A stretch of DNA of 64,000 nt from Owenia fusiformis (lineage: Eukaryota > Annelida > Polychaeta > Sabellida > Oweniidae), in contig CAIIXF020000001.1 of assembly GCA_903813345.2 (NCBI GenBank), positions 47,943,885 through 48,007,884 of the forward strand, in the 5' to 3' direction. Shown here in pieces: positions 26,901-36,045 of this stretch (the first letter of the stretch is position 1; the number at the start of each line of letters is the position of its first letter). A program made the position numbers and the translations under genes. The notes under the pieces are model-generated. The model was given only the letters and a program-made list of their open reading frames with translations, ran no database searches and was not told the DNA's origin.

Positions 26901-29900
26901 GGTAGCAATAATGGTATCAATAATGTCCTAGGTTTCCCCGAGTGTTAATGAGAGATATACCAGGTCGTTCAATAAGTTCCCGGAAAATGCTCTCATTTCA
27001 AAGATTTTTGATATTTTCTGATGAAATTTTCACACAATGTACAAAAAATGTAGGCGGGGCACTTTTTACGTCACACAATTTACCATAACAGAAAATCTAT
27101 AAATATGTGCAAATGAAGGATCCCTACTTTTGTTTGTTCTTATTTGAATTACAAATGTTCTGAGGGGAAATTGATGTTCATTGTTTTCATGAACATTTCT
27201 GAAATCCTGCTAGTCAATGCTGTACCAGTGGGCCAGATAATCAACAAAAATAGTAATAATATGGTAAGTTGATTAAAACCTAACCAATCAGCCAAACTCT
27301 AGATTTTTCCATCAGGATAATGCATCCGATCACACTGCTAATATTGTGCAGGAAACCATCACAAATAACTGGCAAAATAGATGGCAAAGCTGCCTCAACT
27401 TCAAGTTACATACTCCAGTTGAGACAATCCTTGATTTTGCTGTTTTCACTAGGATGACGGATCAACTAAGAGGTGCACTTTATGGAACAATGAAACGACT
27501 TTCGACTGCAGTCCAGACTGCCTTTCAAACAAGTTTTCCAGATGGCTTCAGAGCACTGCATCGTCAATGGGTTGAATACAAGCGACAGTGCATTAAACAT
27601 GAGGGAGAATATTTCTAAAACCTTATGGGACAATAGTTGTGGCTATTGCATTAAGTAATATTACGTACAAGTAGAAAGCGGAGAAGAAATTCATGTGATA
27701 TACTCATAAATTGCCTACTATTCTGTTGTTTTTCTAATGAATAATGTGACGTAAAAAGTGCCCCGCCTACCCAAAAGTCAAGATACCATAGTAAACCTTA
27801 CTTTTGACCAATCAAATTAGAGATGCTGATATTTTAAGAATCAATCAGAAAGTATTTTTTATACATATGTTCAAATTTCATGAAAAAATATATAAAATCT
27901 TTGAAATGAAATCATTTTTCCGTGAACTTATTGAACGACCTGGTATATAATTTATCGATACACAATACATATGGACATTTATGTATTAATGTAAGTACTC
28001 ATACTATGGACAAAAAAATATATTTATTGGTCTGTGTGGATTCGAGAAATAATATCGAAATTGAAGAACTATAAAACTACATACCATTTACAGATATACT
28101 ATTTGTATCAATCTCGTAATGTGTGGTTGGCAGGTTTCCTAGGTTCAGAATACCATCGAATATTAGCTTCTTTGCATCTTCTTGATCTTCTTCATCTAGT
28201 TCAACAAACTTTAAACTCAAGTCCACAATCACACTCCCTGACCTTTAATTTAAGACAATATTATGTTAACGAATGTGGAAGTGTTTCCTACCATTTATTT
28301 CAGATGTTCTTGGAACTGGCCATGACAAATCAAAATCCCAGAATTGCGGGTTTTAATTTTAACAATCGCCCTAATGGTAACCAATCTTTTTTATTTTCAC
28401 TATAATTTAAAATTGCAGATGTCAGCAATGATAAGTGTGACAAGGACCTAGTCGAAATATACGAAGTTTTATATCTCTCATATGGTGTTGTTATAGTTTA
28501 GAAGAGGGGTTAAGTACATTGTCCCTCCACTTACCGAATATCGTCAAAAGAACATCCTTTGAACGACTTCTTTATGAAACTAGTCTCTATAGAATTTTTT
28601 ACCTGAAATATCAAGAATACATATGCCATTTTATTAACGAAGTTTGCTCTTTGGTCTTTTATACATGAAATACAATAAGATGTTGTATGTTTACTGTAAA
28701 TTTATATGTTATTTAAAAGTGAAATTAGTGATACATTATATAGATAAGTGTCAAGATATGGTCATTTGAATTACTAATTACCATAGTCATGTGGACGTAT
28801 TTGTTAAAGAATATATCTTATCCGATATAATACAATACAGTTATACATATTATAATGGAAAATCCCTATTTTATTAAACTAGCATTGTCATTCCAATGCA
28901 TTACTTACTGTTAAGCAAACATCATTTTCCAATTCATCGAATTTTTTGTTTTTATAGATGTCGTAATCTAAATTTTTTATTCTGAAGCTTGCCTTGATTT
29001 CCGACTCTCCTATTTGAGCTACAAAATATGCAAATCAATACAACAACATTCACCCTGTGGACACATAGAAATACTATTAATTCGTAGTGTTTGATATACG
29101 ATCTAATATACATGATTCTACCTTTGCTCTTACCAGTCGGTATGTATTTAGAATATTCGGCACTTTATAGAATTTGGCATACTTTTTACTGTAACAATTA
29201 CAACAGTGTTTTAGTCTAGAAGCATGCAAAAAGTGAACTGTATAAAATAAAAGTTAGATGTACAGTTAAGAAACAAGTTGTATATTCCAGGAAAAAAGGG
29301 CGTCAATTTGATAATACTATTTAGGCGTATTTATCTTAAAGGCAGAATCAGATCTATGGGGGTATGATAAAATTACAAGGAACATATACAATTGACCTAC
29401 CAATCTATTCCTTACAATCTCAAATACAATATCTCCCAAAAGATTCACGATATGTTATAGATTGGTGAAGTTATAATGGATTCAAAGTGCAAAAATGGAA
29501 TGTTTAAATTCTCCCAAATAATAAGAATGGTAACCATTCTTAAGAAAAATTATACATTATTGTAAAAAATCTCGAGATTTACTGAAATAAAGTGTGCACT
29601 TAAGGTATTTTAGAAAATAGACATGAAAGGAATGACATAAGCCAGAAATATTCTAAAATTGAAACAATTTTTTGTAAGCCTGCTCGCTAGATCTGATTCT
29701 CTCTTTAAAAATGCATGATTACCTGTTCCAACCTGACTTTGAGGTGCATTGAATGATATCTGTCCACCTAAAATTAATAAATTAACGATACAAACATTTT
29801 CTAGTATTTCCATCCAAAAAAACTTGATTAAATTGTAATTTATGTTATTTTCTAAACATGTACGAGAGAGTACCATTCCCATGTCTTGCTTTCAACATGG

Positions 29901-32188
29901 GCGATATCTAAATCTATGCACGGTAGTCTTGTATACGTCCATATTTTGATCCAACCAGATCGGTCTTACCATTCACCCCACTCAATAAATTCTATTAAAA
30001 ATCCCACATTTTTTTATATTTCAAAGTATTGTGCATATGCATTTATTTTGTAAAATGTTGGTGATCAGATAGCATAGTTAGTTCTACTAAATATGCCCAC
30101 GGAAAACTATTTATATGGTTTGGTCTGTTTAGTTCTATACTTGTATGTCTTACACTCAAGAGCAACCGATCCGTATCACCTTCATGGTAATATTTTTCTT
30201 CTTTGACATCCCCTCATCCCCCTTCGTAAACATGCACTTCCACACACCCCACTCAAATTCAGTAGTCGTACTCAGTCTACTGGTCAACTGTGTAGCAAGA
30301 TTTGCCCACGACACCGTACAAGATATAAACTCTCATTTGATGTTTTATTCAATCTAATATGGCAACTGACGAAGATGATAAAAATACATCGGGAACTATC
30401 GTTTTATTCTTCATTTTTTGCTCGATATTTATACTTTTATATATGATCGATAATTTTCCATTTTTACGAACTTGGATTTTGCTCATTGTTGCTCAAGTCG
30501 AAATGAATTAAACGCAAATTAATGGGCGATAACCGTATACCGAAATTAGAAGTAGATGGGAAATAAACTTGGACATTAAAGAGTTGCGACTTTAAGGCTC
30601 TAAGAGTGAATTACCATCGGAATCGTGAACTGAATGAAAATTGTCAGGCAGTATTTTACATGCATATTATCTACATTCGTTATGTATTGACAGGTAGCTT
30701 GTACTTCAGTCACGCAAATCAATATAAATATATTAGAATATACAACAGGTCAGTTTAACGTTATTTGTTCTTGTATGCATCATCATCAGAAAAAACGGCA
30801 TTCATGTTTCATGTCGTGCTTATAAATACAATGTAATGGGCTAATCAGATGTTGATTGAAAGCATATCGTTCCTAGGGATAATGCAGTACATAAATATGT
30901 GAACCACTGTTGTTATCTATATCTATATTAAGCCACGACGGAAAAGGAAGATAAACCTACAATGTGGTTATCGATTTTATATAAATCATTTGTATACAAC
31001 TTGGACTAAACCAATGTTCATCAAGCGTGAAATATAATTAATATCAATTCCCTGGTAGAGCACTTTATGACTGAAATGGTTTTATAATTCAAAGTTTATG
31101 AATTGCGATTTCAAACATTGTCGAATGTGGGGTAGCATGTACAATATACAATAAAGAAATCCATTGTATTGTGACTGATGGGGACCAGTAATGTGTGTGA
31201 TGTGCCATGTCTAGTATTGAAAAATGATGTACAGGCACGAGTGACACATCCGATACACACTGACAGACAAAGGAAAAATAAACGTGTTTAACACTACGGT
31301 GGCAAAAGGTCACGCGGTTTAGTCAAGCCATGCGATCCGGAAAGAGATATATTTACTCAAAAAGTTTAAGGATTTTGAGATATTACAAGTATACTACTTG
31401 TATGAGGAATGTACATTACAAATGACAAGACAATGACACCGGGTGTGTGTAATTCACATTCAAAACTGAGATACTACTTGTACAAAGTTTGTTAGAAGGT
31501 TCGCTGTCTGAACATTGATTCATGTTCGCAGAACTCCATTTACCAAATCAAATTGCCACCTACACCAATGTTTCATACTTTGAAATCGAGTATTGTTCAT
31601 TGCCTTGCAAGATTTGCAACATTTTGATTTGGTATATTGCCTTCTATAGACATTGTGCAACATAAGTTATACAATGATAAGAATCAAAAACACGAGGCGT
31701 AAGTTGATCTTCAATTTATATTATCTTAATCGATGAGGAACTTGTCAAAACAGGGTGAAGAGGAAAAGTATTAGAATTTTAGCGATTATTTTAATCAATC
31801 TTTTTCAACCTTTTGCTAGTAAATGTGAATGTAGCATGCACGTCATAACATTATTATCCACCTGTGAACCAATCATATTACAAGTTTTGATTAAATAATA
31901 CTGAAAATTGTACTTACTAGCTTGTAAAGCTAAAATGATAACTGCAATGATAAGGCCTATTAAAACAAACGCTAAGAGACATCCAATTATAAACATGCAT
32001 CCTCTTGTAGTACTACAGGAATCCTTTTTGGCGTCCCTATAGTATAAAGCAGCACTCGACCGGGATTGTCTTTCCATGTCAGTTTCAGATTCTCCCGATC
32101 TTCTTGATGTGTGTGGAGAGGATCTCGTTGTACTTTGTAATTTCCCGTCCGGATCTGAGTAACCGAAATTTGTTGAACTTGACGCCAT
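4958..32188 (-). CDS. Giant mosaic type II transmembrane serine protease (enteropeptidase-like), 40 exons visible, 3' end missing
   Basis: Modular cell-surface protease. Exons with consistent phases (high to low): 31918-32188, 29723-29767, 28909-29018, 28535-28602, 28085-28242, 26311-26694, 25886-26183, 25009-25199, 24642-24749, 24246-24478, 23855-23963, 23136-23249, 22486-22659, 21427-21588, 20261-20425, 19926-20079, 19390-19562, 19084-19228, 18617-18831, 18183-18332, 17906-18070, 17510-17692, 17141-17242, 16734-16841, 16515-16622, 11563-11667, 11071-11187, 10461-10574, 9955-10080, 9086-9199, 8663-8779, 8450-8560, 7929-8042, 7478-7594, 6993-7110, 6639-6731, 6231-6274, 5769-5949, 5333-5631, 4958-5124. 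They sum to 6,030 bases, an exact multiple of three. Order: TM, SEA, Thr/Pro stalk, MAM, MAM, LDLa, MAM, SRCR, SRCR, MAM, 12 LDLa, SRCR, trypsin. Vertebrate enteropeptidase has the same module types but far fewer. The exon with the GDSGG motif is not in the window. Boundaries were read by eye and need cDNA. Confidence 0.85.
6231..7110 (-). CDS. Protease exons 35-37: SRCR domain 3
   Basis: Exons 6993-7110, 6639-6731 and 6231-6274 join in phase: [26 protein letters not shown], then [14 protein letters not shown], and finally [15 protein letters not shown]. It directly precedes the protease domain, as the single (partly degenerate) SRCR does in enteropeptidase and hepsin. It has fewer cysteines than SRCR 1 and 2 and is the short form. 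Confidence 0.7.
7478..11667 (-). CDS. Protease exons 26-34: LDLa modules 5-13
   Basis: Nine phase 1-1 exons, one LDLa each: 11563-11667, 11071-11187, 10461-10574, 9955-10080, 9086-9199, 8663-8779, 8450-8560, 7929-8042, 7478-7594. Eight keep six cysteines and the SDE-type acidic end. The one at 9086-9199 lacks the first and third Cys ([19 protein letters not shown]). Each module can be removed without breaking the frame, so alternative splicing could vary the number. Confidence 0.85.
10390..10457. repeat. A-rich AAATAAA simple repeat
   Basis: Run of AAATAAA and AATTAAATAAA units just upstream, in genomic order, of the LDLa exon at 10461. On the coding strand it becomes a T-rich tract just after the donor site. 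Simple sequence, no gene. Confidence 0.7.
12674..15313 (-). CDS. Somatomedin-B domain 7TM receptor (Mth-like / secretin-family GPCR), intronless
   Basis: A single uninterrupted 879-residue frame. A hydrophobic start (residues about 5-22) can serve as signal peptide. A somatomedin-B-like domain lies at about 148-187 (YRCAGHCG ... [18 protein letters not shown]). A Cys-rich ectodomain follows, then a seven-helix region from about residue 600 to 850 (first helix [19 protein letters not shown], later [12 protein letters not shown] near the sixth helix, as in Methuselah-type receptors). The tail is short and ends NTELTKI. I see no clear GPS cleavage motif. The ligand is unknown. The whole gene lies within an intron of the protease gene, on the same strand, which suggests insertion by retroposition or a nested local gene. 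Confidence 0.85.
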   Translation of the reverse strand: MVLPKNLVTLFAVFGSIIIKSHLLEVWTVVAGTVLNDQQDDAITDANEVTAPNVALEDKTQVAETGSASYTGRPHNMTGQPYYATMWSALDDETSVAPTALFIPPPVIQVYTQSMEFTIWPPSPCSNSLELERAMNDVANCTELQPNQYRCAGHCGKKTEFPTTRHCACDEHCIINGDCCEDFAWACPTEANIQQGNVARELNCVKLDGMDRYASMVVACDDHNKTPCFPNTKGDTTSMNLDNNNPVYDQNTGLNFVNLNCAKCNNVNMSHINIWPTSVRCERSAKHKLTSIEKLKRFILEGRCSLNITFPVDFGRECWPHVAECNQSVCMSDRLKQLCREEPMQMYGMENKAYKNEYCAMCNLNNGWRMMQNRFCSVEIYRTDNREVVEIGSFSFSLIMNINPKANDVLSFGFTVDGNQIDARCANVENCTAVCKSGFVLRDNACEHVYTPFNVTATLEYIIADDFQFSSRANIDFIQKMVNEDVLAEPSLIGELQTDVSYMFSNVYDHTSNTLNGTFSVEYTAKMPADYTSSRARFHNETFNRLKKDFEELLKWSAPRTCEVISLSAKLLNYSTYLKWQTNTVTFQRSSYGIEKATLDSIKVMGILSIICLTLSIICLLVRIVLQVSVTVFHSFPGKLQFCLVVSLCTSSVLYLLGPFVETVPELCKVIAILIHYAYLVTFMWMGVIAYDMYRTFSVSVQISTRGQKQLVRYCVFALTLPATIVAVALIMDSVGDDGSFKPKYGAYVCQITNHKANLLFFAGPLACVILFNIVMFTMTIIALIKSWKQSNLARNDDGYHFDVYFKLFVIMGFTWIFGFIGPFVHEAFMYVFIVLNASQGVFLSVVSVCTKQVIGELTNCNFSKRSYQSGQNTELTKI
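15350..16514. other. Remaining intron sequence upstream of the nested GPCR
   Basis: AT-rich DNA between the GPCR start and protease exon 25 (16515-16622). It must include whatever promoter the nested GPCR uses, but I recognise no specific element. A short (CTAC)n-like run occurs near 15886. No coding segment was supported. Confidence 0.4.
16515..17242 (-). CDS. Protease exons 23-25: LDLa modules 2-4
   Basis: Three phase 1-1 exons (17141-17242, 16734-16841, 16515-16622), each one complete six-Cys LDLa. Examples are [11 protein letters not shown] ... [25 protein letters not shown] ... GSDEIGC and [13 protein letters not shown] ... ASDEIGC. Calcium-box residues are present. The 4.85-kb intron that follows contains a whole GPCR gene. 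Confidence 0.85.
17510..18332 (-). CDS. Protease exons 20-22: MAM domain 4
   Basis: Exon 18183-18332 begins [16 protein letters not shown] with W and H residues of the MAM core. Exon 17906-18070 has [20 protein letters not shown] and [18 protein letters not shown]. Exon 17510-17692 has [21 protein letters not shown] and [10 protein letters not shown]. This is a canonical MAM domain. The donor of the middle exon must be CAAG|GTGATT, because the downstream GTAAAA would break the frame. Confidence 0.8.
18617..20079 (-). CDS. Protease exons 16-19: SRCR domains 1 and 2
   Basis: Exons 19926-20079 and 19390-19562 form SRCR 1 ([32 protein letters not shown]; then [14 protein letters not shown] ... 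LTC). Exons 19084-19228 and 18617-18831 form SRCR 2 ([31 protein letters not shown]; then [14 protein letters not shown] ... IKCG). Scavenger receptor Cys-rich domains bind ligands in secreted and membrane proteins. Each is split once at the LG(Y/L) position with the same phase, suggesting tandem duplication of a two-exon unit. Confidence 0.8.
20261..22659 (-). CDS. Protease exons 13-15: MAM domain 3
   Basis: Exon 22486-22659 begins [19 protein letters not shown]. Exon 21427-21588 carries [20 protein letters not shown] and FHISKT. Exon 20261-20425 carries [32 protein letters not shown]. Order and cysteines fit a MAM domain, although the final IALDDI is replaced by IDEI. The 1.8-kb span includes a foldback element at 20470-21165 inside the intron between exons 14 and 15. 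Confidence 0.65.
20470..21165. mobile_element. Foldback element in a protease intron
   Basis: The left arm (AAGGTCTCTGGGACC..., CACCAAACAGGAAATG; 20470-20790) is the imperfect reverse complement of the right arm (20870-21165). Both contain CAGGA(T/A)CACAA-type and CTTTCGGAAAG-type blocks. A related element lies at 61273-62190. Non-coding. Confidence 0.65.
22015..22320. repeat. Low-complexity T-rich/AT-rich stretch in intron
   Basis: A poly-T run at 22027-22050 followed by CATATACATGATATACACAT dinucleotide-rich sequence. No coding signal; intron filler between MAM-3 exons. Confidence 0.5.
23136..23249 (-). CDS. Protease exon 12: LDLa module 1
   Basis: One phase 1-1 exon with six cysteines, in the order [16 protein letters not shown] and [11 protein letters not shown]. 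It is a calcium-binding LDL-receptor class A module; the Asp/Ser-Asp-Glu acidic box is intact. It separates MAM 2 from MAM 3. Confidence 0.8.
23855..24749 (-). CDS. Protease exons 9-11: MAM domain 2 (divergent)
   Basis: Exon 24642-24749 opens with [15 protein letters not shown]. Exon 24246-24478 holds the hydrophobic middle strands and an acidic turn ([15 protein letters not shown]). Exon 23855-23963 closes with [26 protein letters not shown]. The last part has LDDI where MAM usually has IALDDI. The middle insert resembles an EF-hand loop by chance or by function. Confidence 0.7.
25009..26183 (-). CDS. Protease exons 7-8: MAM domain 1
   Basis: Exon 25886-26183 starts the fold with [11 protein letters not shown] and carries the [10 protein letters not shown] strand. 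Exon 25009-25199 ends it with [28 protein letters not shown] and a closing Cys. The pattern CDF...W...Y.F.E...G..W....V...IALDDI is the MAM signature, an extracellular adhesion and interaction domain. The phase-2 junction GT|A is consistent. Confidence 0.8.
26311..26694 (-). CDS. Protease exon 6: Thr/Pro-rich mucin-like stalk
   Basis: A 128-residue exon made almost entirely of Thr, Pro, Ser and Ala with repeated (A/S)PTT(K/Q) and TTTxAPTT patterns. It is expected to be heavily O-glycosylated and extended, and lifts the ectodomain off the membrane after the SEA domain. The DNA is a matching GTTGGAGGAGCTTTTGTTG-type minisatellite, so length polymorphism between individuals is likely. Acceptor TTTAATTTAG, donor GTAAGC. 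Confidence 0.75.
26960..27943 (+). mobile_element. Decayed mariner element with complete terminal repeats
   Basis: Ends CCAGGTCGTTCAATAAGTTC and the reverse complement GAACTTATTGAACGACCTGG are flanked by TA on both sides (26958-26959 and 27944-27945), the mariner target site. A second inverted pair, GTAGGCGGGGCACTTTTTACGTCA, occurs at 27050 and 27747. It lies in the protease intron between the Thr/Pro and SEA exons, opposite to the gene's strand. Length about 984 bp, shorter than an intact mariner, so the front half of the transposase is deleted. Confidence 0.85.
27172..27618 (+). pseudogene. Mariner transposase fragment
   Basis: Readable pieces are [20 protein letters not shown] (near the first catalytic Asp, here read as Asn), then [15 protein letters not shown] (the conserved HxDNAxxHTA motif with the second Asp), and a C-terminal [23 protein letters not shown]-like end before a stop at 27616-27618. 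The N-terminal DNA-binding half is missing and a frame problem lies between the two parts. A dead copy. Confidence 0.75.
28085..29018 (-). CDS. Protease exons 3-5: SEA domain
   Basis: Three exons (28909-29018, 28535-28602, 28085-28242) join in phase to about 110 residues. The first part ends in ELENDVCLT, followed by [12 protein letters not shown] and then the strand [11 protein letters not shown]. This is the usual order of a SEA domain just outside the membrane in enteropeptidase and TMPRSS-type proteases. I see the GS-V strand, but not a clear G-SVVV autoproteolysis site, so cleavage is uncertain. Confidence 0.7.
29800..31900. other. Long first-intron region of the protease gene
   Basis: The 2.15-kb intron between the signal-anchor exon and the next exon. 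It is AT-rich with no supported coding segment, no inverted-repeat element that I could delimit and no RNA gene. Confidence 0.4.
31918..32188 (-). CDS. Protease exon 1: start, cytoplasmic tail and signal anchor
   Basis: Starts [16 protein letters not shown] and has a Ser/Arg-rich cytoplasmic tail of about 60 residues. One hydrophobic segment follows (around residues 64-88, [20 protein letters not shown]), preceded by Lys/Arg and without a cleavage site. This fits a type II signal anchor, with the C-terminus outside. The donor is GCTA|GTAAGT; the next exon (29723-29767) is a 45-base linker. Confidence 0.8.
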
Positions 32189-34700
32189 CGATTTCCAGGT
32201 GAAGATCTTTCTCTTCGGTTCCTATTTACAAATGAGAAAAACTACATAACTATGGTATTATATCCACTACATTCAATTATCAATATTCGATGTAATCCAC
32301 TTTTATAAAGTAAATTATATTCCAACATAATAGAATAAATGTTTTAACTTATTAACCCAATACTGCTCCAGGTTTACTATCAAATGTTTGCCAATTTAGA
32401 TAAAAAATGTTTTAATTTTCCATTGAGTAAGTGATTGAGGTGAGTTCAAAAGTGCTCAATACGGACGTTCTTCAAAGGTGCATGTTATTTGAGCGTTTTT
32501 ATGACACGTTCTTTAGTTGCGCGTAAAATTAATAGATGAGTTCTTCATGCCAATGCCATTTTGTGTTTCTGTGCTGGGAGAATGGCATGTGTTTAGTATA
32601 TAGGCTTCTCGCACAATACAATAATGATAATCCAATATATTACAACAATGCCTAGATAGTCCACTTGTTGAATGGGGTTTAATACAAGGTAAAAGAGAGT
32701 GTTATAGTTTTCTTTTTAATATAACACATTGCAGAGTGAAAGTGTATTTAATATTAATAACTTAAGAGTAAACTTTTACAAATCAAGCCAAGACCTAAAC
32801 TTTGAAACGTTAATTTTCTTACTTCCGCTTTTTAATTATTGATTGTAATAATGTGATAAACAAACCCAATATCAGATCATTTCTTGTGATATCATTTTAT
32901 CGCCTCGTAGATATCAAACATCAACACTTATTTGCTTCGTTCATTCGTGTTGATATTTGATATGAAATCGTCAATAAAAATGATGTCACTCGAAGATCTG
33001 ATATTCTGTACAAATGAACAATACAAAGTGACCTCGTTTACTTCTGAAAGTGGGAAGTTTAAGCTTGCATATAAAATCGAAACGCCAACCTATACGTATG
33101 ACCAATCGCCCATATAAATGCATCGCTTAAATATTTTCCGTTCGCGTTTAGGGTGTGAAAAACATTGCAAAATCTCCATGACGTTTTGATACGTCAAATG
33201 GCAGATCTCTCGCATCGCTAATTTTTCCGGGCTAAACGAACGATGCTTAGCGAAGTCAATGAAATGTAGCGTATCAGAAGAATTGCATCTCAATTACTCA
33301 ATTAGCATCATGACCAGTGAATATTGTAAGACTAGAAATATCGCTTTTTGAACAACAAGTGATCTATATCAAAAGTTATTTTGAGCTTACTCAATAGATA
33401 TTCTGAAGAGGTCCGATATCCGTTGCTTTACTTAATATATATACTTTGAGCTCATAGGAACCTGACTTTATAATAATAATATAATATCTAAGAAACTTTT
33501 TGATCGGCCCTTTTATAATGTGAAACAAAAATTTAGTGTTCTGAACCAAGGTAATTATACACAGTTTGGCCACTTGAAATATGATCAATATATACATCTA
33601 TAAATATAATATTATATATATAATTATATATACAAAAATATCAACTCCAGTTGAGAATCGAAGGAGTCAAACATATTACCAAAATCTTCCTGTTCGGAAG
33701 TTCATCCATTTTGTTACGGTAGTGCTCCTCGTGTAGCGAGGAAGAACACGTAGATGCGCATGCTCGATGAATAGAAATGGGCTAATATTGACTTAACGTA
33801 TATCATATTCAAAAGATTATAAGTTTGAAAGGGGATGCAATTGAATTCACGAATGATTGACACATTTAACATTTTTTCTTTGGGGGCGAGACGGGTTAGA
33901 CAGGTCTTGAAATGATACAGTTTGGGGCACTTATTTAATCATGGAATGAAAGAGGAAACATGCAATGTCAATCAGAGAGAATGACTTCAAAGTATTAATA
34001 GAGAGGATTTTGTTGTTTTTGGACACTTTTTATGGCAGAATTTCAAGTTGAATTATTTCACAAAGCAGGCCAACTGTAAGGCAAACCCTTAGGACAAGTA
34101 CCACATTAAGTCAATTCATAAGATGTAATAACTACTAATAAAGCCTTTAATCACCAAAGTAATCTAAGCGTGATATTGCAATTTGACTCTTTTTACTCCC
34201 ATTTCTTTTTAAATTCTTATTTTAATCAATTTGAGATGTATTTTAATATTAGTATGTCATTTTATTATCAAATCAAACACTCGAATTGATGGTAATCAAA
34301 AAATAACAAACACCACAATTTTGAGTGTGGAACTGAATGGCACCTTGTTCCAAATAATTCAAAATAAAAAATCATGTGAAAATCTGATATTCAATGTCAA
34401 GCCATATAATGCACTAGATCTATTGACAAAATTAGGGCGATGGTCTCCTTGAACGGCCTTTGTCGCTTCTAGGTGAATCATTCAGATTCTATATTTCAAT
34501 GACAGTAAATAATGCTCTTGGAATGGTTGTTTGACTCGACAAACAACGTCTCAACTGTTTTTAGTGTAGATGTGAAATGTTTTGTTTAATGGACAGGTAT
34601 CAATTCATCAAAATATTTCGGAGTTCATTCATTCAAACAACTAATAACACTTCTTAATTCGTATCCGACGCTGAAAAGGTCAAACAAACTGTATTTCAAT
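32189..34700. other. Upstream region of the protease gene, no genes seen
   Basis: It should contain the 5' UTR and promoter for the minus-strand protease, but no TATA or Inr element stands out from the AT-rich background. AT-only sequence at 33598-33640. Short frames here show no family resemblance and no coding-like composition. Confidence 0.4.
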
Positions 34701-34849
34701 GTCACTGGTATATTCTTGACTTTTATAATTATGATGGATAACTATCTTTCAACTCAATATAATTATTCAATATCACAACGTCAGCAAAGCATTCTTTTTC
34801 ATTCAATTGCCTACCAGCTAACAATATTTCATGACCATCAGATTGATAG

Positions 34850-35300
34850 TCACAATGGTACAGCACTTTGAACAAGATGCCCCAATGTGGCCACCATCGC
34901 GCTATTGGCAAATCTGAACAGGTTGTCAATGATCTGACTACATTTTTCAGCAGGTATGGCCTGAATGACATAGATGATCTGCTTTTTGAGGTCTGCAGTT
35001 GTCCTGGGGTTATTCTCGTACACTCTTTTTTGGTGTATCACCACAGGTTGAAGTTACGTAGGGACATTTTGGATGATAGGTGCAGGTTTGCCGAAAGTGC
35101 AATATTGGCCAATGGAGCATGTTGTTTAAAGTGCTGTAATATTGTGACTTTCAATTTGATGGTCATGAAATATGGAAGGCTGGTAGGAAATTGAATGATG
35201 TACAAATGTGCTAAATATCAGGAAGTAATTTCCTAAAATGACAAAGATATGAGGAAAATGGCGACAGGGTTTCCATTTTTTTACCACCCTGTATAAGGAT
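34850..35300 (-). pseudogene. Tc1/mariner-type transposase 3' fragment
   Basis: The minus strand encodes VYENNPRTTADLKKQI followed by a helical C-terminus, as in the last part of DDE transposases (VY.NNP.T..DLK..I). The sequence ends near TTACCACCCTGTA at 35284-35297, a mariner-like terminus. The rest of the element is missing, so this is a truncated relic. Confidence 0.65.
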
Positions 35301-36045
35301 AGATTGTTTTTACTTACCAATCATCAACATGTGCTGACATATTCAGCTCTGGACTTTATGTCCAAAGGGGGGTAAGAACCCGGGTAAGACACATCGTCAA
35401 TAAATAATTTAAGTTCTCACACTGCCTATGTTTAATTGGCTAATTCAAATCGGATGAGGTTAAAAACCAAACGCCAATTGGCGAACGTTCCGGGTATGAC
35501 GTTCGCCCTTGCTGTAACTAGAGTGTAAACTCAGTATTTTTATGTTATACTGTGTTCTGATTGGCCAAAAATACCGCGTGACACAAATAAATGACACATT
35601 CCCACATAATGGTTCATAACCTTTTTGTCTGAAGAAATTCTGACTTGTCGTTTTGCACATTAACACTACAATCCATTTTGAAACTACACAAAAATGATGA
35701 CTAGCTCACCTTGATGCACATTTATTAGCGTTACAAAATGTTTCGTCTATTCCTTTGCTGGATGGATCTTACACAAAAATGACACTCACCTTTTGGAACA
35801 TAATTTTGAAAATAAGTTATACTGATTTTATCAATGACAACTACGTATTATTTTGAATTTAATTGAATGGACTTCATTTCCGCCCTGAAAGTACAACCTA
35901 AAATCATTAGTATGTTACAAAACCTGGATGGCATGTTTGTGTAGAATTCATGTGTGTCTGCAAAGGAATGGACGAAATTTAGAGCAAATGTTGAAACGCT
36001 CATTATATTTGACCCACTTAAGCTACATATCTGAAATTTCTTGAG

